DNA of 64,000 nucleotides, from positions 3,304,019-3,368,018 of the forward strand of contig CM049306.1 of the NCBI GenBank assembly GCA_026874595.1, given 5' to 3'. Source of the stretch: Sipunculus nudus (taxonomy: Eukaryota > Annelida > Sipuncula > Golfingiida > Sipunculidae). Shown piece by piece: positions 13,971-24,095 of the stretch (its first letter is position 1; every line of letters starts with the position of its first letter). The notes beneath the pieces were generated by a model. That model ran no database searches. It saw nothing but the letters and a program-made list of their open reading frames with translations, and was not told where the DNA came from. The position numbers were made by a program, and so were the translations under genes.

Positions 13971-14167
13971 CAGCGGATAGTGTAGATAAGGAGTGATGCC
14001 TGGGTAAGATTATTTTGTCCTCCATTCCCCAGGAGGTACGAATAGATGGAGATAAGAACTGGCCTCAAGAAATATCAACTGGACACAGGTATACATTTTT
14101 TTTGTACGAGAGGTTCATTAACAATACAAATAACGAAGAGAGCAAAAACATTTCATGGTGCATGTTA

Positions 14168-14954
14168 AAAATGTCCTCTCAAGTATAAATGTCCATGAAA
14201 AAAAATATAATATAAATAAAAAATACAAAAGTTTTCGTGATAGCTTCACACTATATAATAAGGACATTGATTGCTGATTACTCTATCTTACTTGTGATGA
14301 AGAAAATATTTACTAAAAACAAGAATATGATGACTAAATCTTGAACATGTCACACAATTCATAAAAATGTCCTCTCAAGTATAAATGTCCATGAAAAAAA
14401 TATAATATAAATAAAAAATACAAGAGTTTTCGTCATAATTTCACACTATATAACAAGGACATTGATTGCTGATTACCCCATCTTACTTGTGATGAAGAAA
14501 ATAATTACTAAAAACAAGAATATGATGACTAAATCTTGAACATGTCCACACAATTCATAAAAATGTCCTCTCAAGTATAAATGTCCATGAAAAAAATATA
14601 ATATAAATAAAAAATACAAGAGTTTTCGTCATAACTTCACACTATATAATAAGGACATTGATTGCTGATTACCCCATCTTACTTGTGATGAAGAAAATAA
14701 TTACTAAAAACAAGAATATGATGACTAAATCTTGAACATGCCCACACAATTCATAAAAATGTCCTCTCAAGTATAAATGTCCATGAAAAAAAAATATAAT
14801 ATAAATAAAAAATACAAGAGTTTTCGTCATAACTTCACACTATATAATATGGACATTGATTGCTGATTACCCCATCTTACTTGTGATGAAGAAAATAATT
14901 ACTAAAAACAAGAATATGATGACTAAATCTTGAACATGTCCGCACATTTCATTA
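14168..14954. repeat. Tandem repeat, 196-bp unit, 4 copies
   Basis: ATGTCCTCTCAAGTATAAAT recurs at 14171, 14367, 14563 and 14759, a constant 196-bp spacing. Copies are more than 95% alike by eye, with only small indels in A-runs. The array ends with TTGAACATGTCC followed by unique sequence. Confidence 0.95.
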
Positions 14955-17220
14955 CATCTGTTGGCAGGATTGTGCTTTTATAATCTTTTTATTGTAGTGG
15001 GATCATTGTGTTTTCTTTTTCCACTTCGAATGATCATCTTGAAGATTTTTGTTAATTAGGCCCAATCATTTTATCTTTTAAGATCTTAGGAGTCTGGATT
15101 ACGTATAAATATTTTGTAAATAGTGTGTTCATTAATTTTGTCCAATAATATAATGCCCTTATGGGATATATGGGAGTCAGCCCAGCAATTTCTTCAAAAC
15201 TGTCATGCAAGGGCATATTTGTAAAATCTCACCATTGCACAAACTGTTAACAATTACAGGAGATTTTATCCCTGATAGCAGACATGACAAATTTGCAAAG
15301 TTTAAAATATTCTTGGAAGTGTATCCATGAAGTCCCGGCATTCTATCAGAATTCTCTACAGGTTTTGCAGTTGAAATAAATTTTAGATTCCAAGACGTTC
15401 ATTGTATGAAATAGAGTAGGCCTAATTATAGCTGCTTTTCAAGTATATATAACATTGGAAAAGTTCACAGCTGAGCTTTGGGTCCTTCGGCCTTCGTTGC
15501 TTTTTTTGCATCCAAAAACGCCATAATCCTTGCTTTTTTTCTTTTAGGACAAATATGCGAAAATTCGTAATTAACTGTTATAAAAAATAAATTGCATTAT
15601 TTTCCTGTTTAAATGGAATATGATAAACAACTTAACATGTCCACAGCGACATTCTTGCGCCATCCGAATGATATGGACATAAAAAAAAAATAACGAATTC
15701 GTACTAGGACCTTACGTACCGTAGTCTACAGATGATATTCACCCACAAATCCACAACAAATGCATGACCTTGCAAGACATGCCAACCAGTGCTGTTTCTA
15801 CTGGTCTCGTGCGCGCGTCCCTGTTACGTCACACACACGTCATTACAACTTCCCTGAACGACAGGCACTCGCTAGAGACGCCATGAATCATGGAATAATA
15901 TACAGGTGAAACAGGCGGTGAAGTGAATAATTTGTTTCATAACCAGGTATGGTACAAAAAATGTACTGCACTCGCTGTGTCCTGGTACAAGTTTTTTCTT
16001 CAGCCATATTTTATTCTGATTTGATTATATGCCACAGTTTGGGATTCATAATCCATTGCACAAAAATTATCCTATAGGTCTGATTAAAAATTGCAGTAGG
16101 CCTACAGTTGACCTGCCTAAAACTGCCTTCCTTATTGATGGTCTTTCCGCATATTTTGTGCTACCACATCCAGCTTATTTGATGATTCCTTCAAAATTCA
16201 CATTTCTATATGATCCACATAAACATTATGCAAAATCAAACTTAACTCAAAGGAAAAATTTGCCAGTTTGCGGCAGGTCACCTATACTGCACTTTACCGA
16301 AAATATTTATTAGTCTACATAAAATGTTTTCATACAAATACAATACAAAGCAGTACCATACAACATGGATCATGAACTGTCAGATGTTCCTTAGTGCCAC
16401 AACAGTAGTATATTGACCGGCCGCCAGATGACGCGACCAATATAAGATATCGGGCTTGGGCCTTCATTTGGGCAGTCATGCAGTTCTAATAGTATTTTAA
16501 TGAGAATCAAATTGTTAATTATTTTTTTTTTAAATAAGAAATCCTGCAACAAACGTTTTCTTTATAGACCTGCCTTCTTACGTATCGTTATTCCAAAATA
16601 GTTTATCTATTCTTTGATATATACATACATATGTATTTTGAATAAAACAAAAGTTACTTAAGTCAATTTCGGTTGAACTATATAAAAACTTCATCCTGTT
16701 AAAAAATGTCACTTAACGAAAAACTATTGTCCCTAAAGCTACAATTCTAATTTACTGATATTTATCAGAAACCTAAGAAATTAACAATTTGCCGGTTCAA
16801 ATGGGGAAACCAAGGCGTGCATTCAGCAAAATTATGACACTGTAACTTGGGGGGAAGACCTGCCTGGAAACGACAAGGCTTGCATTCAGCAAATGATAAC
16901 ATTGTTTCTCTGGGAGAGACCTGCCTGGAAATTTATAATTAATTTACCAACAAAATATATCAAACAAAACATATTTCAAATGCCTCGATAGACGTAATTG
17001 AGTCAGGACTTTTATCTTCTGAGACGTATTACATTAGGGTCAAAATAAGGAACCCGAAGACTTGATGTCGTCCGGTACCGACATGTGTCACTGTCGTCTT
17101 TCGAAAGACTTTTTCTCACAAATAAAAATGAAAATCTGTTATGATTAGGTTTCATACACCTTAATGGTGTTGTAAATATAACAACATCCTAAGCGGCATA
17201 TAGCTTGGAAGATCCATTTT
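14955..17220. other. Intergenic, mostly unique
   Basis: AT-rich DNA. A 2-copy degenerate direct repeat lies at about 16795-16935 (GCATTCAGCAAA...GACCTGCCTGGAAA). An open stretch at 16029-16313 (94 codons) has no recognisable domain. A GC-richer patch at about 15780-15900 contains CRE-like TTACGTCAC (15824) and ACGTCATTAC and could be a promoter, but no gene is visible next to it. Confidence 0.4.
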
Positions 17221-17221
17221 A

Positions 17222-17273
<52 letters not shown>
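17221..17273. repeat. (TA)n microsatellite, left flank of palindrome
   Basis: Nearly pure TA dinucleotides that abut the palindrome starting at 17274. Confidence 0.95.
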
Positions 17274-17274
<1 letters not shown>

Positions 17275-17298
17275 CACTGAAGAAAAACAACACTGTTA

Positions 17299-17346
17299 AT
17301 TCACGACAGTCTGTTTCACGGGATGCGACCCGATCATCAGGTGAAT
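17299..17346 (-). ncRNA. Hammerhead ribozyme motif (minus strand, GUC cleavage triplet)
   Basis: Read on the minus strand: stem I 5' strand ATTCAC (17346-17341), CTGATGA (17340-17334), stem II CGGG/CCCG with a 6-nt loop TCGCAT, GAAA (17317-17314), a very short stem III (CA-GAC-TG), cleavage triplet GTC with the C at 17305, then GTGAAT (17304-17299) pairing perfectly with ATTCAC. All conserved core nucleotides are present. The innermost stem II pair (10.1/11.1) would be U-U rather than a Watson-Crick pair, which may lower activity. Predicted self-cleavage is after 17305 on the minus-strand transcript. Confidence 0.75.
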
Positions 17347-17366
17347 GTGGTTAGAATTCTCACCAC

Positions 17367-17414
17367 ATTCACCTGATGATCGGGTCGCATCCCGTGAAAC
17401 AGACTGTTGTGAAT
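17367..17414 (+). ncRNA. Hammerhead ribozyme motif (plus strand, GUU cleavage triplet)
   Basis: Stem I 5' strand ATTCAC (17367-17372), CTGATGA (17373-17379), stem II CGGG/CCCG (17381-17384 and 17391-17394) with loop TCGCAT, GAAA (17396-17399), short stem III (CA-GAC-TG), triplet GTT ending at 17408, then GTGAAT (17409-17414) closing stem I. It is the same ribozyme as the minus-strand copy in the left arm, except that the residue at the cleavage site is U instead of C. U is tolerated in the NUH rule but usually cleaves more slowly. Confidence 0.72.
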
Positions 17415-17498
17415 TAAGTGTTGTTTTTCTTCAGAGTTATACCGCTCTGGCCTAGTCTGTAGGCCATAGAGCACTTTACATCGGAGGGTAACACTACC

Positions 17499-17503
<5 letters not shown>

Positions 17504-17564
<61 letters not shown>
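17504..17564. repeat. (TA)n microsatellite, right flank of palindrome
   Basis: About 60 bp of TA dinucleotides, about 65 bp beyond the right arm of the palindrome. The intervening 17438-17503 is short unique sequence. Confidence 0.95.
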
Positions 17565-17566
<2 letters not shown>

Positions 17567-18030
17567 CCACTATTCAATTTGTATTTGATCGTATATCTGT
17601 AAATATTTGTCAGGTTATTCATTGAACTATATGCATTTTCTTAAGCATTTGAACCGGTTGAAAAAAAATGAAAACCTGAAAGGTATAACTTGTTGATATT
17701 TAAACAATTTAAATATTTCAAATACAAACACTAATGCTGACAATTAAATACTAATGGAGCACCGCTTGGTATTCCTTGGATCAATTCTAATTAGTTTCTT
17801 TCATCTTCAATTATTATTAATAATAATGCGGTTAATATGATCTTTTGATATCGGTCGGGAGTTGATAAAAGGGACTTCTGCAGCAAATTCTCTAGTGACA
17901 CCTGGCGGCTTCTTGGATAGTTGTGGTTGGTAACCGCGTATTGCCAATATATGTACCTTTTTCGGACGGCTCATACAAATGCAAAGTTTACCGACCCACC
18001 TCCTGATAAATAAGCTATACAGTTCAACAT
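17565..18030. other. Intergenic, nothing recognised
   Basis: AT-rich unique sequence between the TA tract and the 26-bp array. No ORF, RNA gene or repeat end was seen. Confidence 0.5.
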
Positions 18031-18420
18031 AAACAGTAGGTTAGTTTTAGCTTTATAAACAGTAGGTTAGTTTTAGCTTTATAAACAGTAGGTTAGTTTT
18101 AGCTTTATAAACAGTAGGTTAGTTTTAGCTTTATAAACAGTAGGTTAGTTTTAGCTTTATAAACAGTAGGTTAGTTTTAGCTTTATAAACAGTAGGTTAG
18201 TTTTAGCTTTATAAACAGTAGGTTAGTTTTAGCTTTATAAACAGTAGGTTAGTTTTAGCTTTATAAACAGTAGGTTAGTTTTAGCTTTATAAACAGTAGG
18301 TTAGTTTTAGCTTTATAAACAGTAGGTTAGTTTTAGCTTTATAAACAGTAGGTTAGTTTTAGCTTTATAAACAGTAGGTTAGTTTTAGCTTTATAAACAG
18401 TAGGTTAGTTTTAGCTTTAG
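18031..18420. repeat. 26-bp tandem repeat, 15 copies, near identical
   Basis: The unit AAACAGTAGGTTAGTTTTAG plus CTTTAT is repeated head to tail for 390 bp. I see no internal substitutions except at the last base, which points to very recent expansion or homogenisation. Confidence 0.97.
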
Positions 18421-18848
18421 GCAGTTTAGTTCTTAACGTAAAAAATGTGGAGTTCAGCTCTTTATGTGTACAGTTGAGTTCATGATTCATTTATCATTTT
18501 AAACCGCCTGAAAAGGGACATTTGCGCCTGACATAAATAACAAAAAAATTGTCAATATCTTATTTTTTTTTGTAATTAATGTCGCTTTCACGATTTTTCT
18601 GCTGTGACAATACTATAGTTATGTGTATTGCGTTATATGCAAGAATTTTCTGCATTGTATTGCGTATATTTTATTTATAGCTTTTACTGCAATAGGTTCG
18701 TCTATGGTTAAACATAGACATTGAAATAAGTCGCCAGCATACAAACAGGTGAACGAGACCAGTGTTGACCAAGTGGAATTATTTTTTTCTGGAACATACT
18801 TTTTCAGGAACATATTTTTTTTCTGGAACATATATAAATATGTGTATG

Positions 18849-18895
18849 CCCCCTCTCTCTTTCTATTGTCTGTCTTTCTCTCTCTGTCTCTCTGT

Positions 18896-18939
<44 letters not shown>

Positions 18940-18940
18940 G
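18849..18940. repeat. CT-rich (polypyrimidine) microsatellite
   Basis: Alternating CT dinucleotides with TCTGT interruptions. The open frames that cross it on both strands are low-complexity artefacts. Confidence 0.95.
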
Positions 18941-18997
18941 TGTTTAAAGGAGAGACAGCATGGCCGAGCCCCATTATAAGATGGTTCAATCGAATTT

Positions 18998-20306
18998 AAG
19001 CGGGGACTCTCAATCATGAATCGTCCCTGCGTTATATTAAGTGGGGACTCTCAATCATGAATCGTCCCTGTGTTATATTAAGCGGGGACTCTCAATCATG
19101 AATCGTCCCTGTGTTATATTAAGCGGGGACTCTCAATCATGAATCGTCCCTGTGTTATATTAAGCGGGGACTCTCAATCATGAATCGTCCCTGCGTTATA
19201 TTAAGTGGGGACTCTCAATCATGAATCGTCCCTGCGTTATATTAAGCGGGGACTCTCAATCATGAATCGTCCCGGTGTTATATTAAGCGGGGACTCTCAA
19301 TCATGAATCGTCCCGGTGTTATATTAAGCGGGGACTCTCAATCATGAATCGTCCCTGTGTTATATTAAGCGGGGACTCTCAATCATGAATCGTCCCTGTG
19401 TTATATTAAGCGGGGACTCTCAATCATGAATCGTCCCTGCGTTATATTAAGCGGGGACTCTCAATCATGAATCGTCCCTGCGTTATATTAAGCGGGGACT
19501 CTCAATCATGAATCGTCCCTGTGTTATATTAAGCGGGGACTCTCAATCATGAATCGTCCCTGTGTTATATTAAGCGGGGACTCTCAATCATGAATCGTCC
19601 CTGTGTTATATTAAGCGGGGACTCTCAATCATGAATCGTCCCTGCGTTATATTAAGCGGGGACTCTCAATCATGAATCGTCCCTGCGTTATATTAAGCGG
19701 GGACTCTCATTCATGAATCGTCCCTGCGTTATATTAAGCGGGGACTCTCAATCATGAATCGTCCCTGTGTTATATTAAGCGGGGACTCTCAATCATGAAT
19801 CGTCCCTGTGTTATATTAAGCGGGGACTCTCAATCATGAATCGTCCCTGTGTTATATTAAGCGGGGACTCTCAATCATGAATCGTCCCTGCGTTATATTA
19901 AGCGGGGACTCTCAATCATGAATCGTCCCTGCGTTATATTAAGCGGGGACTCTCAATCATGAATCGTCCCTGCGTTATATTAAGCGGGGACTCTCAATCA
20001 TGAATCGTCCCTGCGTTATATTAAGCGGGGACTCTCAATCATGAATCGTCCCTGTGTTATATCAAGCGGGGACTCTCAATCATGAATCGTCCCTGTGTTA
20101 TATCAAGCGGGGACTCTCAATCATGAATCGTCCCTGTGTTATATTAAGCGGGGACTCTCAATCATGAATCGTCCCTGCGTTATAATAAGCGGGGACTCTC
20201 AATCATGAATCGTCCCTGCGTTAAATTAAGCGGGGACTCTCAATCATGAATCGTCCCTGTGTTATATTAAGCGGGGACTCTCAATCATGAATCGTCCCTG
20301 CGTTAT
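18998..20306. repeat. 41-bp tandem repeat, about 32 copies
   Basis: The unit contains GCGGGGACTCTCAATCATGA followed by ATCGTCCCTG and TGTTATATTAA. It repeats every 41 bp from about 18998 to 20306. Variation is largely limited to C/T at one position (CTGCG/CTGTG) and a few single-base variants. Each unit has a short inverted repeat, GGGAC and GTCCC, about 15 nt apart. Confidence 0.97.
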
Positions 20307-20467
20307 TTCTCTTGTTAAACTAATTACAAAGATGTGAAATTTGGTCACATTACTTCTCACACTTAACACAACATAGTACCCATACCAAAAAGAATTAAGG
20401 TGGCTGATCCGCCATTGACCAGCATTTAACGTTGCGCTTTCGTGTCACATGCATGCACGTTTGGTGG

Positions 20468-20470
<3 letters not shown>

Positions 20471-20498
<28 letters not shown>
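20471..20498. repeat. (TA)n tract at left edge of inverted-repeat element
   Basis: Pure TA repeat immediately before the GGACATTCTAC terminal repeat. Confidence 0.9.
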
Positions 20499-22004
20499 GG
20501 ACATTCTACGAAAAACGACCCATTTCAGCAGGTACAGCATCTGAAAAATAACTTATCATAATATTTATTTTATAGAGTTTCAAATGGAAATAAAAAATGT
20601 AAACTATATGAAATTAATTTCAGCAGAGCACTTTATTCAATGAAAAGTTATAATTTTCGCTAATTTAATGTCCTATGTGCATCATCAATTTCAACACCGT
20701 TACAGACTTTAAGCAATGCTTGGAAATTATTTTGAAAGATTGAGCTGGATATTTTCATGCCAATTTCATTGTTCCACATAATTAATTTAGAAAACATAAG
20801 AAAGACTCACCTGTACGATGTATTTCATTATAAAAATATATTTAACCCTGTAAAATGCATATTTTTAATTTTATGAGTTACGTTTAAATCCTGAAACAGA
20901 ATACAACCGCAACCCACAAAAGGTATAATACAATAAATAGATGGAAAATTTAGCAATCTACCTCGGTATGTAAAAAATTCAGGAGATAAAAGCATTTTTT
21001 AATAGGTTTCAAGTCATTATTTCTTGAAATTATGTCTTTTTTTTCAAAATATAACGGTGTTGAAAAAGGATAACGGTGCTGAATTTTAATAAATGTAATA
21101 ATTGACAAAATAATTACTTAAAGCAAGCAGACTTCTTATGAAATATTTTAAAGTTTAATATTTAAAAATTCATATCACAGTGATCGTTATTAAAACTATG
21201 AAATTCCTGTATAACAATGCCAGTTTGTAGAATTTAGATCTTACATCCATCCTGCCACCTTTTTCTTTCAACACCGTTCACTGACATTCATCACCGTTAA
21301 AAGTGAAAAGTATAACGGTGTTGATGCATAATGGTGTTGAAAAAAAGATATGATATTTATTTAAAGAAACTTAATTACTCCTTCAACCTTTCTAGTACTC
21401 AGTATATGTATGTGTTGACAGTGTGAGCTATATTCAACAACTAAGAAAAGCAGAAATGTTTCCATTATTTTGGAGAAAAATAGGTAACGGTGTTGAAAAG
21501 CAATAAATATACGGACATTTTTTACACAATTATGGAAATTTCCTGTTGTAAAATGACAAAATACATACCGATAATGATGGTTTTGTGGAGTCATTCTGTG
21601 ACGTTACATCAACTAAGGTGGGTTATAAACAAGGAGTAATTAATCAAAGTCGTGTCATGGCGATCAAATCGTCTTTATAACGGTGTTGAATAAAATCTGG
21701 GGACACACATTTAATCGCAATAAAAGTGGAAAAATTTGAGGGATGTAAAGAATTTTGTGGAAGTTTTTAAGGAATGATTTTATTAAACATGATGAGTGAA
21801 AAGATTGTTAGGCCTATACCATTTTTAATAAAAATAAGAGATCAGTTTTTTTATTATGGCCTGGGGACAGGTATTTTTTAATGACCTTTAAAACATTAAG
21901 TATAGATTTGAAGCATTTTAGGTATTACTTCGTTTAACAAATAAGCTCAAATTAAGCAGAAAATATAAGATACTAAAATTAAATCCCGAAAGCACAATGA
22001 CAGA

Positions 22005-22040
<36 letters not shown>

Positions 22041-22115
22041 TATGGCACTGTGAATGCTATATATATATATAGGGACATGAATTTTCATGAATTGGGTCGT
22101 TTTCTGTAGAATGAC

Positions 22116-22117
<2 letters not shown>
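20499..22117. mobile_element. Non-autonomous ~1.6-kb element with ~28-bp terminal inverted repeats
   Basis: The left end 20499-20527 begins GGACATTCTACGAAAAACGA. The complement of the right end, 22088-22117, begins GGGTCATTCTACAGAAAACG. The two match at about 27 of 30 positions and continue through GACCCA(A/T)TTCA. Both ends abut (TA)n tracts, consistent with insertion at TA. The interior is AT-rich with no ORF over 80 codons, so it does not encode its own transposase. It carries nine copies of TAACGGTGTTGA or close variants. Superfamily is not determined; TA targets would fit Tc1/mariner-like or related elements. Internal TA tracts lie at 22006-22035 and about 22058-22070. Confidence 0.7.
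20691..21689. repeat. Nine dispersed copies of TAACGGTGTTGA
   Basis: Plus-orientation copies: 21052-21063, 21071-21082 (GTGCTGA variant), 21313-21324, 21329-21340 (TAATGG variant), 21485-21496 and 21678-21689. Minus-orientation copies: 20691-20702, 21268-21278 and 21289-21300 (TCATCACCGTTA variant). Spacing is irregular and the sequence between copies is unrelated, so this is not a tandem repeat. The TAACGG part matches the general Myb recognition pattern YAACKG. A transposase or host-factor binding site is the simplest reading, but that is inference. Confidence 0.8.
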
Positions 22118-22180
<63 letters not shown>

Positions 22181-22182
22181 TA
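22118..22182. repeat. (TA)n / (CA)n microsatellite
   Basis: TA dinucleotides passing into ACACACAC, at the right edge of the inverted-repeat element. Confidence 0.9.
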
Positions 22183-23500
22183 TATGTAAGTGCTTGAAAG
22201 GTAGATAACGTAATATTTGGTATAAACGTCTCCCTGGGTGACTTGTGACTTACAATGACCTGAGTATTTATAATGTATTACTCATGATGCCGGTTATAAT
22301 ATTCGCATTATATAAGTGCATGTATATATGATCAGATGTAAACTTTATTGTCATAATATATGGTTGCAGTAAGTTTATAGTCATTTAGCCATTTGTGCAA
22401 TTACTTTGATAGTGTTATTGAATACAAGAATTAAGAAATGAGACGATATATATATTAAAGACGTATTGATGTACTTCATATATACAGATATTTTCCCTTC
22501 ATTTTACATTTCATTTAGGTTTTTTTGTGTGTATATATAATCAATGAGAAGGCTTACAGAAAGAAATATGTGTTTCGGCATATGAAACACGAATGCATGC
22601 AGGTTCTTAATTCCAAGAATTCAGGATCAACCTGACACCATTTTACCATTTTCCAATATTTTCATGCATATGTTTCTATATATAAAGTATCACTTAGTTT
22701 CTTAGTCTTCCCCTTTTTAAATGCATGTATACTGCCACCCTGGAAATTCATATATGGATCGCCATAAGAGAGTTAAAACCGTCCAAGGCCTCGTATAAGC
22801 AGCTTAGAATTTAAAAAAAATGTTGTTCTTTAAACATATGCAAGGACGTGATTTATGTGTGGATGCGGCGTGAGAGCGTCTCTAAGGATATACTGCCATA
22901 GCAAGCTAGCTGCTGCTGCATGTGACTGAAACGATCTCAGAGCCGAACTTATACATGGTGCAAAAAGCTGTTGTTAACAGGTAGAAAATATATAGTGAAA
23001 ATCAAATTGATATTGGAGGAATTAATCAGAAACATATCCACAACGGTAATTCATTCCAGTTGTTATAAACGTGCAGTGTCGTGTTGGCCGACTCTGGTAA
23101 TGGTCATAACGTACATGGAAATAAATTACATTCTGTATAAGAATAGATACAAGTAAGTAATAAATATATAGATTTACAAGACCGATTTACAAAATTTGGA
23201 AAACGCCAAAGATTGAAGGAACCCCTCTTAAAAAGTAAGATAAGCCAAAGAAAAAACAACACAGACCCAAATGTGTTTCTAATACCCTATAAAGAAAGTA
23301 GCTGATGGTAATTAGAAAAAAGTTGTGGTCGTAATAACATCAAAATGTGTCCGAATACTTGTACTGTAGCCAGATGTTTGTGTGACTTCAAACCAGTGTT
23401 TACAGGTCTGTAAGGAGAGTGGTACACGAGAGTGTGTAGTGTTTGTACAGTAAGGATTAATTGATACACCGGTATTCTGTAAATACATAAGAAGACTCGC
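22183..23500. other. Intergenic, upstream of the plexin gene
   Basis: AT-rich unique sequence with no recognisable gene. The short open stretches at 22971 and 23287 lack domain or splice support. Confidence 0.5.
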
Positions 23501-23504
23501 TATA

Positions 23505-24014
23505 AAGGAGAACCCGGGAGAGATGCGTGCAGGGTAAGCGGGCGGGGTGCGTCCATTGTACGGGCGGGGGGTTGCGGTGTAGGGTTGCTTACGTCGAGGG
23601 CACGGCAGGCCATGCTGTTATACTTGAGGGCACAGTGGCAGCGCGGGAAACTGTGACACAGTCAGCACATGTGTGTGTTGTGTGACAGCCCAGTCAGTCG
23701 AGATCCCACGTTACAGGGTAGCAGCATCAACAGCACACTGCGCGCCTCAAGTTGATGATGAACCTGACGACGTTCGTAGTACGCGCCTTGTAGAGATACT
23801 AATTGTGTTAGCCGGGCATCTGTTTAAGAGGACACGCGGATTTTAAAACTCGCGGATTTATTTGGATATTTGATCGCTGGGATGGTACGTGCGAGATGTC
23901 AGAGCGTGAGAAGTGAAAGATGGCTCAGCTCCGAGGACAGGAAATAAACGACAAGCGGCTGCAGACGAGATTCTGTAGTCGAGGTGTTAAATCAAGAATG
24001 AAACTACCCGCGAA
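23505..24014 (+). promoter_or_regulatory. Probable promoter / 5'UTR of the plexin gene
   Basis: Base composition changes abruptly to GC-rich and CpG-rich at about 23505, just upstream of the only clear gene. Two GGGCGGGG boxes (Sp1-type) lie at 23540-23547 and 23562-23569. No TATA box is evident, which fits a broad CpG-type promoter. The transcription start cannot be fixed. GCAGGGTAAGC near 23530 could be a 5'UTR donor. Confidence 0.5.
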
Positions 24015-24079
24015 GTGAGTGGTGGTGTATGGGATCGCACAGTTTAACCTCACATCTTTCATGATCTTCTCTTGTGCAG
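24015..24079 (+). other. Candidate 65-bp intron just before the plexin start codon
   Basis: A consensus donor (GAA|GTGAGT, 24015) and a strong acceptor (CATCTTTC...CTTCTCTTGTGCAG, ending 24079) bracket 65 bp. Removing them joins upstream ATGs at 23920 and 23998 in frame to the plexin ORF, with an upstream in-frame TGA at 23914. If it is spliced, the main start could be 23920 or 23998 rather than 24096. The size is small but possible. The acceptor is convincing; which donor it pairs with is uncertain. Confidence 0.5.
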
Positions 24080-24095
24080 CCCAAATCCCAGGAAT

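Larger units (their letters stand above)
17274..17437. mobile_element. Near-perfect 164-bp palindrome with two hammerhead motifs (PLE/retrozyme-like remnant)
   Basis: The left arm (17274-17351) and right arm (17362-17437) are reverse complements apart from about three substitutions and a 2-nt indel. The centre is the palindrome AGAATTCT with essentially no loop. (TA)n tracts flank the unit, directly on the left and about 65 bp beyond the right arm. Each arm carries a complete hammerhead core pointing outward. Hammerhead ribozymes of this short-stem-III kind are known from Penelope-like elements and from retrozymes of invertebrates, and Penelope-like elements often insert in AT-rich or microsatellite DNA in partly inverted arrangements. 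No reverse transcriptase or GIY-YIG coding is present, so this would be a terminal-repeat remnant or a small non-autonomous element. The origin is inference; the palindrome and cores are directly visible. Confidence 0.8.

Noticed and set aside
13726-14025. Overlapping ORFs on both strands at 13.7-14.0 kb
   Set aside because: They cover the G-rich hAT-like MITE and are explained by it.
16029-16313. 94-codon ORF as a small gene
   Set aside because: It has no recognisable domain, lies in AT-rich intergenic DNA and has no promoter or splice context; the length is expected by chance.
18031-20306. CRISPR-like repeat arrays
   Set aside because: The units are contiguous with no unique spacers, no cas genes are present and the context is eukaryotic. 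These are minisatellites.
24072-24095. Upstream TTG-initiated extension of the plexin ORF
   Set aside because: It is not an ATG, and the sequence contains the TTGTGCAG splice acceptor. The ATG at 24096 gives a clean signal peptide.
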